Shown here piece by piece: positions 36,236-44,565 of a stretch of 64,000 nucleotides of DNA; position 1 is the stretch's first letter, and the number at the start of each line of letters is the position of its first letter. The stretch comes from JAOAGA01 sp964540515 (GTDB lineage Bacteria; CALINM01), in contig CAZIMS010000001.1 in the NCBI GenBank assembly GCA_964540515.1, positions 186,001 to 250,000 of the forward strand, read 5' to 3'. The notes beneath the pieces were generated by a model, which was not told where the DNA came from, ran no database searches, and worked only from the letters and a program-made list of their open reading frames with translations. The position numbers were made by a program, and so were the translations under genes.

Positions 36236-36980
36236 GATATAGTAGAACATAAATTTATAAAAGAAAATATTGAAAATTACACTAAACTTAAAAAATATTT
36301 TCATTTTAGGAAAGTTTGCCGGAGAGTCAGAGAGATTGGAAAGTGCCCTTATGGATAAAAAATGAAATTAAAAATAGAGAATGGAAAATACTTGATTTTG
36401 GATGTGGCTTTGGAGGATTAATTAAAGCATTAATAGAAGAAGGTTATAGAAATGTTTATGTTGTAGATATTGAAAATACCGCTCTAAACAACTGTTCAGA
36501 TTTAGGTTTAGTTGTTAAAAAAGTAAATGAGGAACTTAGTGAAAATCCTTTTAGTTTTAAATTCGATGTTGTGATTATTAATCATGTTATAGAACATATA
36601 GAAAAAAAAACAAAATTATAGATTTCTTAGCAAAAATAAAAGATATTTTGCTTATTCCAGGAGGGATACTATTGGTATCAGTGCCAAATGCTATGTCTAA
36701 CACTGATTGCTACTGGGCGTATGAAGATTTTACTCATACCATCCTTTTTACTGCAGGGAGTTTGTATTATGTTTTAAGAAGTGCAGGATTTGAATATGTT
36801 GAATTCTTGGATGTGGATTGTACATTGTCTAGTCCTTTTTATAAGAAAATGATTAAAAAGTTTCTGCTAAACTTATACAAAGTCAACAAACTTTTTTTGA
36901 ATAAAGTTACACGCAGTTCCTATCATATTGGAGATTTTCCTTTAATATTTAGTTATGAAATTAAATGCAAAGCATATTAA
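36236..36980 (+). pseudogene. Methyltransferase broken by two single-base deletions
   Basis: Three frames carry consecutive parts. First, from about 36242, VEHKFIKENIENYTKLKKYFHFRK. Second, from 36316, LPESQRDWKVPLWIKNEI...ILDFGCGFGGLIKALIEEGY to EHIEKK. Third, from about 36615, IIDFLAKIKDILLIPGGILLVSVPNAMSN...FTHTILFTAGSLYYVLRSAGF. Adding one A near 36313 and one to the A9 run at 36602-36610 restores one class I methyltransferase of about 245 residues. No proper start codon is visible at the 5' end. Confidence 0.75.
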
Positions 36981-38175
36981 AGTAATCTTGCAAAAATTTA
37001 AATATTATGTTTTTTTATTATTAGTCTTTTTGTTTCTAAATCTGATAAAAATTATTAGATTTTTTAAAAGACCAAAAAAGCATGAAAAATCCATTATTTT
37101 AATTAGGTTAGATGCTATAGGCGACTATTTGTTATTTAGAAATTTTATAGGAATACTCAGAAATTCTACAAAATTCAAAGAATACCAAATCAAATTAATA
37201 GGAAACATAAGGTGGAAGAACTTAGCAGAATTTTTAGACGGTGAACATATTAATGATTTCGTTTGGATTGATCCTATAAAATACAAGAAAAATCTTATAA
37301 ATAAATTTAAAATATTAAAAGAATTGTCTAGTCATACCTGTGATATACTTATAAATCCTGTTTATTCAAGAACTTTTGATATGGATTTTATGATAAAAAA
37401 TATTAATGCCAAAGAAAAAATAGGGAATTCAGGTAATTTAAGCAACATAGGGAAGTGGCAAAAGAAAATTTCTGATAAATACTACACAAAACTTCTACCT
37501 GCAACAGAAGAGATTATATTTGAATTTTACAGAAATAAAGATTTTTTTGAGAATTTATTAGAAGAGGAAATAAAAATAGTTAAGCCAACCATAGATAGCA
37601 CTTATTTGCATAAAATTGAATTAAAAGAGACGCTACCTTCAAAGTACATTCTTATTTTTTTAGGAGCAGGGGAAAAGTTCAGAAAATACTCTGTTGATAA
37701 TTGGATTAACATAGTAAAAAGTCTTCACTCTAAATATGATCTACCTGTAGTTTTAAGCGGTGGCCCCACAGAAGTAAACGATTCGCTTGAATTTTTAGAA
37801 AAATATAATGAAAATATCATAAATCTGGTAAACAAGACAAGTTTAACTGAGATGATAAAAATTGTTGAAAAGTCAGAAATTGTCTTATCCAATGAAAGTT
37901 ATGTTCCCCATTTGTGTGTTGCACTGAACAAAGTTGTAATAGTCGTATATAATGGAAACCATTTTTTCAGATTTATTCCTTATCCAGATTGTATGACAAA
38001 TAACTACCATGCAATCTACCATCCAGAAATAGAAAAAGATCTTGAAGACTATAAAAAATTGAGCAATGCATATCAGTTCATATCAAATCTAAACATAAAT
38101 GAAATTAGTTACAAAAAAGTAATAAATAAAGTAGAGGAGATTTTAAAAGAAAAAATTCACTTCACAAGAAATTAA
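36955..38175 (+). CDS. Glycosyltransferase family 9 (heptosyltransferase-like)
   Basis: 406 residues, intact. After an N-terminal hydrophobic stretch it reads SIILIRLDAIGDYLLFRNFIGIL, the GT9 opening. The second Rossmann domain holds YILIFLGAGEKFRKYS, VVLSGGPTEV and the KSEIVLSNESYVPHLCVALNKVVIVVYNG donor site. GT9 enzymes add heptose or other sugars to LPS core or O-chain. It overlaps the 3' end of the preceding pseudogene by 26 bp. Confidence 0.85.
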   Translation: MKLNAKHIKVILQKFKYYVFLLLVFLFLNLIKIIRFFKRPKKHEKSIILIRLDAIGDYLLFRNFIGILRNSTKFKEYQIKLIGNIRWKNLAEFLDGEHINDFVWIDPIKYKKNLINKFKILKELSSHTCDILINPVYSRTFDMDFMIKNINAKEKIGNSGNLSNIGKWQKKISDKYYTKLLPATEEIIFEFYRNKDFFENLLEEEIKIVKPTIDSTYLHKIELKETLPSKYILIFLGAGEKFRKYSVDNWINIVKSLHSKYDLPVVLSGGPTEVNDSLEFLEKYNENIINLVNKTSLTEMIKIVEKSEIVLSNESYVPHLCVALNKVVIVVYNGNHFFRFIPYPDCMTNNYHAIYHPEIEKDLEDYKKLSNAYQFISNLNINEISYKKVINKVEEILKEKIHFTRN

Positions 38176-38257
38176 AGACTTTGTCTCAAAGCCACTTTTT
38201 GATGAGAAGGTCATTTTGAAAAAGACCCCTTTTGTTTCTAATACCTATAAAATTTGA
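38165..38257 (+). pseudogene. GT2 glycosyltransferase N-terminal fragment
   Basis: In the frame QEIKDFVSKPLFDEKVILKK there are about 30 residues resembling the leader of GT2 enzymes before their ISIVTPSYNQ motif. The fragment then goes off-pattern and stops at 38257. It has no start codon and overlaps the GT9 stop. The stretch 38258-38294 holds nothing recognisable. Confidence 0.5.
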
Positions 38258-38294
38258 ACTATGTTGGATAATGTTATAACAAAAATTAAATTTT

Positions 38295-38891
38295 TTGAAT
38301 GTTGCCAGTTACTTATGCATCAATATACTAAATCATTCCAAAGATTTAAGGTTTAAACAAATGCTTATAACAAAAGAAACCCCAAAGATTATTAATAAGC
38401 CAGAATATAAATTCCAAACTTCACTTTTTTTGCCTCCTAATCTAGAAAGAACGGCTGAGGGTGTGTTACGAACAAAAGGATTATTTAAGCATAGTTATAA
38501 GCTTGTAAATTACGTGTGATATATATGCGATACGGATTCAAATCTAATAAAACCTGCAGAAGAAGATATACAAATAATGATAAATGATTACATAACTAAT
38601 GTATCTTCAGAAACACAAACTGATAAGCAAATTGATAGCTTACCTCTTATTACAGTGATAACAGTGGTATACAATGGAGAAAAGTACTTAGAAGAAACAA
38701 TCCAAAGCGTAATAAACCAGACATATCCAAATGTAGAATATATCATAATAGACGGTGGAAGCACCGATGAAACAATAGACATCATCAAAAAGTATGAAGA
38801 TAAGATTGATTTATGGATAAGCGAAAAAGATGAAGGAATTTACGATGCGATGAATAAGGGAATTTATCTTGCAACTGGTCAGTGGGTATAA
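38295..38891 (+). pseudogene. GT2 glycosyltransferase, in-frame stop and truncated
   Basis: Two open pieces share one frame, separated by TGA at 38517. The first has TSLFLPPNLERTAEGVLRTKGLFKHSYK, a leader typical of one GT2 group. The second has PLITVITVVYNGEKYLEETIQSVINQTYPNVEYIIIDGGSTDETIDIIKKYEDKIDLW and DEGIYDAMNKGI, the GT-A donor site. The gene ends at ATGQWV just before IS256, so the acceptor half is lost. A TTG at 38295 is the apparent start. Confidence 0.75.
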
Positions 38892-38943
38892 AACTATGTA
38901 TTATTATAATTTATTATCTGATAATAAGCTAAATATTCCGTAC

Positions 38944-40301
38944 TGTAAAATATTCTGTGTAAACCTTCGGAGACAGAAAAGATAGGCTAAAAAAAGGTTA
39001 TCGGGCAAACTTAATAAAAACTCTGGAGGTAAAGAAGATGGTTATGTTAAACAAGGAAGAGCTAAAAAAGCTTGTAAAAGAGTATAAGATGAAGAGCATG
39101 GAAGATGTGAATGAATTTTTAAAGAACATATCCAGTCAGGTATTGGAAATAATGTTGGATGGTGAATTGGAAGACCATCTTGGGTATGGGAAATACGATT
39201 ATACATCAAAAAATACGGACAATTCAAGAAATGGTAATTACTCGAAGGAAGTGAACTCAAAATTTGGGGAGATGGAGCTTAAAATACCGAGGGATAGAAA
39301 ATCTGAATTTGAGCCGGTGATAGTAAAAAAGGGGCAGAAAGAAATAGCAGGGATGGAAGAGAAAATCATTTCCATGTATGCGAAGGGTATGACCGTAAGG
39401 GACATACAGGGGCACATAGAAGAGCTTTACAACTATGAGATGTCAGCGGAGACGATAAGCAACATAACAGATCGGGTTACGGAAAAGGCAAAGGAATGGC
39501 AGGCAAGGCCATTAAAATAACTCTATACCATTGTATTTCTAGATGCCCTGTTCTACAAAATGAGAAAAGATGGACAGGTAAAGACACCGGCTGTATATGG
39601 TATGGTTGGAGTGGATATAACGGGCAAGAAAGATTGCCTGGGTCTATGGATAGCGGAGAGTGAATCGTCTAAATACTGGCTTTCGGTATTAAACGAGCTG
39701 AAAAATAGAGGAGTTAAAGACATATTGATCTGTGCGGTAGATGGGCTTACTGGCTTTAAAGAAGCGATCAAGGCAGTTTTCCCAGAAACAGAATTCCAAA
39801 GCTGCATAGTGCACCAGATAAGAAACTCCCTCAAATATGTATCATACAAACACGGGAAAGAGATTACAAATGATCTGAAACTTCTCTACAGGGCTGCAAC
39901 CGAAGAATCAGCTTTGCAGGAGCTTGAAAAATTTGAGGCAAATGGGTAAACCAATATCCGTACATATCAAAGTCATGGAAACAGAGATGGGGAGAACTTT
40001 CCACATTTTTCAAATATCCTGAAGAGATAAGAAGGCTTGTTTATACGACCAATCCGATAGAGAGCTTTCACCGGGGTTTAAGAAAAGTAACGAAAAACAG
40101 GGCATATTCCCCAATGAAGAATCCCTTTTCAAGCTCCTTTACCTTGCGGTTCAAGATATTGCGAAAAAATGGACGACTCCGATAAAAAACTGGTCATATA
40201 TCTTTGCTCAATTTTCAGTATACTTTGAAGAACGGCTGGAGAAATAACTGTGAAAAATATTGCAATTAAACAATCCGGAGGGTTACACAAAATTGTTGAC
40301 A
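38944..40301 (+). mobile_element. IS256-family insertion sequence, inactive
   Basis: About 1358 bp. The ends are imperfect inverted repeats: 38944-38971 (TGTAAAATATTCTGTG...CTTCGGA) and 40274-40301 (TCCGGAGG...CAAAATTGTTGACA). The transposase inside is broken three times. No 8-9 bp target duplication is visible. The right end abuts IS3 sequence in the middle of its OrfA, so this element landed in or recombined with the IS3 copy. Confidence 0.85.
39038..40247 (+). pseudogene. IS256-family (mutator-type) transposase with one stop and two frameshifts
   Basis: Starts VMLNKEELKKLVKEYKMKSMEDVNEFLKNI with GGAGG upstream; then LEDHLGYGKYDY, KIPRDRKSEFEP and MYAKGMTVRDIQGHIEELY. An in-frame TAA at 39518 follows RPLK, just before LYTIVFLDALFYK with the first catalytic Asp. 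ILICAVDGLTGFKEAI carries the second. A one-base loss near 39940 and another near 40097 split KWVNQYPYISKSW, TNPIESFHRGLRKVTKNR and GIFPNEESLFKLLYLAVQDI. Put together, the family is complete, but it cannot be translated. Confidence 0.88.
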
Positions 40302-40428
40302 GACCCGAGTAGACACAATTTTCTTGACAAGTGCCTTACTGCTTCCTCCCTAAACTCTTTTGTGTACTTCCCATAGGGTAATCTTTCCATTAGACAACTC
40401 CTCTTTTGTATTATACCGATTCGTGTCC
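40302..40428 (-). mobile_element. IS3-family element, 5' end remnant
   Basis: On the minus strand the terminal GGACACGAAT, then an OrfA start at 40390 reading MERLPYGKYTKEFREEAVRHLSRKL until the IS256 junction. It is the same element type as the remnant at 30015-30454: about 100 bp align closely, including the start MERLPYGKYTK. Here it points the opposite way. Only the first 30 or so codons of orfA survive. Confidence 0.8.
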
Positions 40429-40436
40429 TCTTTTCC

Positions 40437-40838
40437 TATCCTACACCATTCAAACAAAAAACTCATTACATGGGACAGCTTAATGATGAAACGTCCTTAC
40501 AAATGCTTTATAACGCTGTTGATCTGATAGTTGTGCCGAGTATTCAGGAAAATCTTTCTAACGTTATATTGGAATCTCTATCTTGTGGGACTCCTGTTAT
40601 TGCCTTTGACATTGGTGGCAACTCAGATATGATTGAGCACAAGCAAAATGGATACCTTGCTAAGCCTTTTGATACCAATGATTTAGCCTATGGTATTGAG
40701 TGGGTTTTAGAACATTCAGATATTAATTTATTAAGAGAAAGGGCAAGAGATAAATTTTTAAAGGAGTTTAGCGAAGACATTGTTGCTGAAAGGTATATTA
40801 ATTTATATAAAAGCTTAGTTAGTGTTAATAAAACATAA
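40437..40838 (+). pseudogene. GT4 glycosyltransferase C-terminal fragment
   Basis: In frame from about 40437, without a start: KTHYMGQLNDETSLQMLYNAVDLIVVPSIQENLSNVILESLSCGTPVIAFDIGGNSDMIEHKQNGYLAKPFD. This is the nucleotide-sugar binding half of a family 4 transferase with its E-x7-E motif. The N-terminal half is replaced by IS3 sequence, so the gene was cut by the insertion. An ATG at 40470 is open for 122 codons but would lack the acceptor domain. Confidence 0.82.
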
Positions 40839-41109
40839 TTAAATTTTTAGGGAATAATTAAAAAAATTTAGAAGCATCTCTTGAAATCATATTTTAACAA
40901 GCTGTTTTAAATCTATATTCATGCCTCTGATTTATCTTGGTGTTAAGATAAGTTTTAACAATTTTATGCTACAGTTTTGTATGTAATTTTTTTCTTTTAT
41001 ACCTCCAATTTATTTAATAGCAGACTTCAAAAAGAGTTCATATCAAGATACAGGAGGAGTCTACTACAGCTTATCAAATTTTTAGCTGGTAATCGGAAAA
41101 CATAACTTT
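40839..41109. other. AT-rich spacer, no gene seen
   Basis: About 270 bp between the GT4 fragment and the second repeat copy. It is rich in T and A runs, and I see no open frame, IS end or RNA gene. A GGAGG at about 41053 has no start codon in useful distance. Confidence 0.5.
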
Positions 41110-41281
41110 TGACAGACCTAACTTCCCACAAGGAGAGATCTTAAAAGATAAGGTAGGGCATTGGAAAAGCGGTATCTGGGGCGACCCCACAAAGGCTGAA
41201 AAAGGTAAGGGAGAAAAAAGCCTTTACCTCTCTGCAAAAAAGATAATAGAAATAATAAATACGATTCAAAAAGAAATAAAG
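41110..41281 (+). repeat. 172-bp direct repeat, copy 2 (orphan creatininase 3' end)
   Basis: Identical to 29720-29891. Read in the creatininase frame it continues to KEIKTKL and a stop at 41291-41293. The last codons overlap the stop of the convergent DUF1858 gene, the arrangement expected of the original gene end. It lacks the upstream two thirds of the gene. Confidence 0.95.
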
Positions 41282-41282
41282 A

Positions 41283-41483
41283 CTAAGCTGTAACTCCAGC
41301 TGCTTCGTTTAACTCTTTAACAAGCTGTTCTACGTTAATACCATGAACCATAGCGCCCTGTTCGATATTCTCAAACTGAGCAGCATGACAGCCTATGCAA
41401 CCTAATCCATATTTTACAAAAACCTGAATTGTCTGTGGGTATCTTCTAATTACCTCTTGAAAAGTCATATCTTTAGTAATCAT
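41283..41483 (-). CDS. DUF1858 small redox protein
   Basis: 66 residues: MITKDMTFQEVIRRYPQTIQVFVKYGLGCIGCHAAQFENIEQGA. The GLGCIGCHAA motif with its CxxC is the DUF1858/ScdA-N type, found alone or fused to hybrid-cluster and disulfide-related proteins. A redox or metal-sensing role is likely, but no partner is fixed. GGAGGAAATA precedes the ATG. Its 3' end overlaps the orphan creatininase tail. Confidence 0.85.
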   Translation of the reverse strand: MITKDMTFQEVIRRYPQTIQVFVKYGLGCIGCHAAQFENIEQGAMVHGINVEQLVKELNEAAGVTA

Positions 41484-41520
41484 TATTTCCTCCTATGAAA
41501 TCATCTATTCTATTTAATCA

Positions 41521-41567
41521 TAAAAAAAATTTTATTGGAAGATATTATCACCAATTGTCAATAAAAT
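41521..41567 (-). terminator. Terminator candidate after dnaB
   Basis: Inverted repeat ATTTTATTG (41529-41537) and CAATAAAAT (41559-41567), read on the minus strand, followed by eight T's. The stem is AT-rich and the 21-nt loop is long. It lies 8 bp after the dnaB stop. Confidence 0.5.
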
Positions 41568-41574
41568 ACTAACT

Positions 41575-42945
41575 CTAACCAATATCTGAGCTGTAGCTAT
41601 GACTAATATCACTAAACAGGGTAAGTCTATCGTTAAAAAATACCTCTACTGTGTCAGTTGGGCCATTTCTTTGTTTTGCTATTATTATCTCGGCAATATT
41701 TTTCTTGTCCTCAGGAACCTCTTTGTGGCTTAACTTGAGATAATACTCTTCTCTGTAAATAAACATTATTACATCAGAATCTTGCTCAATAGCTCCTGAT
41801 TCTCTTAAATGGGCAAGCTGTGGCCTTTTTTCCATTCCCTTACCTGTCTCAACGGCGCGATTAAGCTGGGACAAAGCTATAACTGGTACATTTAACTCCT
41901 TCGCGAGGGCCTTTAAAGATCTTGATATCTCCGATATTTCTTGTTCTCTATTATCTTTTCTCTCGTTACCCCTCATAAGTTGTAAGTAATCAATTATTAT
42001 AAGCCCTATATTTTTTTCTGTTTTAAGTCTTCTTGCCTTAGACCTTAGCTCCATTATTGAAAGTGCTGGTGTATCATCAATATAAATCTCGGCAGTAGAT
42101 AACTTTGACATAGCAATAGCTATCCTTCCGAGATCTTTCCTGTCAACAAATCCTGTTCTTAGCTTGTGTAGTTCTATTTGAGCCTCTGCACAGATTAATC
42201 TAAGTCCTATCTGTTCCTTTGACATCTCAAGTGAAAAAAAGGCACAAGGAACCTTTCCTAAGATAGCAGCGTTTTTAAGTATAGAAAGGGCAAAGGAGGT
42301 CTTTCCCATTCCAGGTCTTCCAGCTATTATTATTAAATCTGTAGGTTGTAGACCTGCTGTTAGTTTGTCGAGCTTGCTAAATCCTGTGGGAATACCGGTG
42401 ATTGCCTCTTTCATCCTGTGGAGTCTTTCTACGGCAGAATAACTTGATTTTAGAACTTCCTTTATATTACTTACGGTGTTTAGAGTTCTTTCTTTTTGAG
42501 TGATAGAGAAGATCATCTCTTCTGTTTTATCAATAAAGGCATCTACGTCCTCAATTGGTTCAAAACAGGAGTTATAAATATCTCCAGTGATATTTATAAG
42601 TTTTCTTAAGATTGCCTTTTCTTTAACTATCTTGGCATAATGGTTTATATGGGCTGATGATGCTATGTTATCAATCAAACTTGAGATATAACCAGCACCT
42701 CCAACCTTATCGAGGGACCCCTTTTTTAAAAAAAAATCAGTTAAGGAGATTAAGTCAATAGGCTCATTTCTATCGGTCATCTCTATGATAGCCTGATAGA
42801 TGAGCCTATGTTGTTCAAAATAAAAATCCTCCGCTTTTAGTTGATCTGCGATCTTATGTATAGCATCTTTGTCAATTAAAATACCACCTAATATTGATTG
42901 CTCAGCATCCTTATTATATGGCAATAGTTTAGTTGTGTTTTTCAT
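41575..42945 (-). CDS. dnaB: Replicative DNA helicase DnaB
   Basis: 456 residues: N-terminal primase-interaction domain (LPYNKDAEQSILGGILID), linker, RecA-like core with Walker A AGRPGMGKTSFAL, FSLEMSKEQ, LIIIDYLQLM, and PVIALSQLNR...RESGAIEQDSDVIMFIYR. No intein. It unwinds DNA at the fork. Its 5' end overlaps rplI by 17 bp, and it is the last gene of the rpsF-ssb-rpsR cluster. Confidence 0.98.
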   Translation of the reverse strand: MKNTTKLLPYNKDAEQSILGGILIDKDAIHKIADQLKAEDFYFEQHRLIYQAIIEMTDRNEPIDLISLTDFFLKKGSLDKVGGAGYISSLIDNIASSAHINHYAKIVKEKAILRKLINITGDIYNSCFEPIEDVDAFIDKTEEMIFSITQKERTLNTVSNIKEVLKSSYSAVERLHRMKEAITGIPTGFSKLDKLTAGLQPTDLIIIAGRPGMGKTSFALSILKNAAILGKVPCAFFSLEMSKEQIGLRLICAEAQIELHKLRTGFVDRKDLGRIAIAMSKLSTAEIYIDDTPALSIMELRSKARRLKTEKNIGLIIIDYLQLMRGNERKDNREQEISEISRSLKALAKELNVPVIALSQLNRAVETGKGMEKRPQLAHLRESGAIEQDSDVIMFIYREEYYLKLSHKEVPEDKKNIAEIIIAKQRNGPTDTVEVFFNDRLTLFSDISHSYSSDIG

Positions 42946-43387
42946 CTTCCTTTACAATAGCTATCTTTAAATTCGCTGTTATGTTTCCTTCCATTTTTAT
43001 CTTAACTTCATAATTGCCAATCATTTTTAATGGCTGTTCTAGCAAAATCTTCTTTCTGTCAATATTAAATCCTTCTTTTTTAAGCTCTTCCGCAATATTT
43101 ATAGATGTTATGGAACCAAAAAGCTTTCCTTCTTCACCTGCTTTAGCAGCAATTGTTAACGTTAAGTTTGATAGTTTTTCCGCAAGGCTTTCAGCCTGTT
43201 TCTTTATCTTTTTTACCTTTTCTTCTGTCTGTCTTTTTAGATGTTCAAAGACTCTTAAGTTTTTTTCATCAGCTACTACTGCTAATTTTCTTGGTATAAG
43301 GAAATTTCTTGCATAGCCATCGGATACATTTACTATCTCTCCTGCATTACCGAGAGATTCAACATCTGCCTGTAATAAAACTTTCAT
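42929..43387 (-). CDS. rplI: 50S ribosomal protein L9
   Basis: 152 residues starting MKVLLQADVESLGNAGEIVNVSDGYARNFLIPRKLA, the L9 N-domain, then a long charged helix and the C-domain with LFGSITS. It sits between the DUF2232 gene and dnaB, the usual bacterial order. Confidence 0.97.
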   Translation of the reverse strand: MKVLLQADVESLGNAGEIVNVSDGYARNFLIPRKLAVVADEKNLRVFEHLKRQTEEKVKKIKKQAESLAEKLSNLTLTIAAKAGEEGKLFGSITSINIAEELKKEGFNIDRKKILLEQPLKMIGNYEVKIKMEGNITANLKIAIVKEDEKHN

Positions 43388-43389
43388 AT

Positions 43390-44301
43390 TTATGCCTCCT
43401 TTAAACGCTTTTTAATATTAAATTTAACATCTAGTACACCAATTAGGCTTATTAAAAACCACATTATATGATTAGTTAGAAAAAAGAAATAGAAAAATAG
43501 ACTTACAAATACTGGTATTCCAAAAGCTGAAAAAAAGGTGTTAGTAGTAGCCACCCCTTGAAAAAAATAAAAGGATAAGAAATAAAGGGCTAAATTCATA
43601 CCAATAAGACCTAACCCAACCTCTCCAAAAAGTATGTACAAGATTATCCCTAAATTTACGATCCAGACACCAAAAAAACTGATATTGATACTTGAAAAGG
43701 GCTCAGCAAGTCTCTCGGGCATATTAGGAAAAAGCTTTAAAACCATATAAAGGTTTATTACCCCAAAAATAACAAACTGCAATAGAGCAAGAAAGGGATA
43801 AAACCTTTTTATAAGAGACTTACTAAATTCTTGATAATCCAGTAGTGCTTTTTCATCCATATAGCTTTTTAGCACTTTTTCAGAAATATTATCTACCTCT
43901 AAAAAAGCTTCGTTAACAGTTTTGGTAATTAGTCCCATCTTAATCTCAAGTATTGCCATATAAAAAACAAAAAAGATTGATACTATTATTGTCGATAGTA
44001 AAAAGATATCTCCTTTGCTTACATTCTCAAGCTTTTTGTAAATTAGCCACACCACCCCAGCATATACATAGGGATAAAAAAGATTAAAAACAAGTACCAT
44101 CTGCTCATTCATATACAAAACAAGCAAGGTTAAGCCAAGAGAGAGAAATAAAAAAACCTTCCTACCATTAACAACAGAGCCTAAGATTATACCTCCAAGA
44201 AGATAACTCAAAGATACAAAGGCGATTGACGCAAAAAAATAGGCTCCAAAAATTACAAATATTAAGAATAATATTTTTTTATCATTAACTTGTGAAAACA
44301 T
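43390..44301 (-). CDS. DUF2232 (YybS-like) integral membrane protein
   Basis: 303 residues with about eight hydrophobic segments and little else conserved. DUF2232 proteins stand between rpsR and rplI in many bacteria; the function is unknown. The start overlaps the rpsR end by 17 bp, and it ends 2 bp before rplI, so it belongs to the ribosomal operon. Confidence 0.78.
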   Translation of the reverse strand: MFSQVNDKKILFLIFVIFGAYFFASIAFVSLSYLLGGIILGSVVNGRKVFLFLSLGLTLLVLYMNEQMVLVFNLFYPYVYAGVVWLIYKKLENVSKGDIFLLSTIIVSIFFVFYMAILEIKMGLITKTVNEAFLEVDNISEKVLKSYMDEKALLDYQEFSKSLIKRFYPFLALLQFVIFGVINLYMVLKLFPNMPERLAEPFSSINISFFGVWIVNLGIILYILFGEVGLGLIGMNLALYFLSFYFFQGVATTNTFFSAFGIPVFVSLFFYFFFLTNHIMWFLISLIGVLDVKFNIKKRLKEA

Positions 44302-44545
44302 GGGTTACCGTGGTATAGGGTAAAAGTGCCAGCTGCCTAGCTCTTTTAATAGCGGTGCTTAACTCTCTTTGGTGTTTTGCACAGTTACCTGTATATCGTC
44401 TTGACAGTATCTTCCCTCTTTCTGAGACATATTGCTTTAAAAAATTGGGTTTTTTGTAATCAATAATAAGTTTTTTGTCGGCACAAAACCTACAGAACTT
44501 CTTTTTTGGTACAAATTTCTTTCTATCATTAATATTCATTGCCAT
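44285..44545 (-). CDS. rpsR: 30S ribosomal protein S18
   Basis: 86 residues. KKFCRFCADKK and GNCAKHQRELSTAIKRARQLALLPYT identify S18. The two cysteine pairs (CRFC, and C with H in CAKH) suggest the zinc-binding form. GGAGGT precedes the ATG. S18 pairs with S6, encoded two genes upstream. Confidence 0.97.
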   Translation of the reverse strand: MAMNINDRKKFVPKKKFCRFCADKKLIIDYKKPNFLKQYVSERGKILSRRYTGNCAKHQRELSTAIKRARQLALLPYTTVTHVFTS

Positions 44546-44565
44546 AAAATACCTCCATAAAAATT

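Larger units (their letters stand above)
29892..41109. other. Accessory island: degraded surface-glycan locus bounded by direct repeats
   Basis: About 11.2 kb between the two copies of the 172-bp repeat. It holds IS3- and IS256-family remnants and a run of rightward glycan genes: Wzx-like flippase, five methyltransferase-like genes, GT9, and several GT2/HlpA/GT4-type glycosyltransferases. At least eight coding frames are interrupted, while no flanking housekeeping gene is. No integrase gene is seen inside. Confidence 0.85.

Noticed and set aside
38930..40312. Target-site duplication of IS256
   Set aside because: The bases next to both inverted repeats do not match over 8-9 bp.
41575..42945. 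Intein or second helicase domain in dnaB
   Set aside because: Length and motif spacing are those of a plain DnaB.
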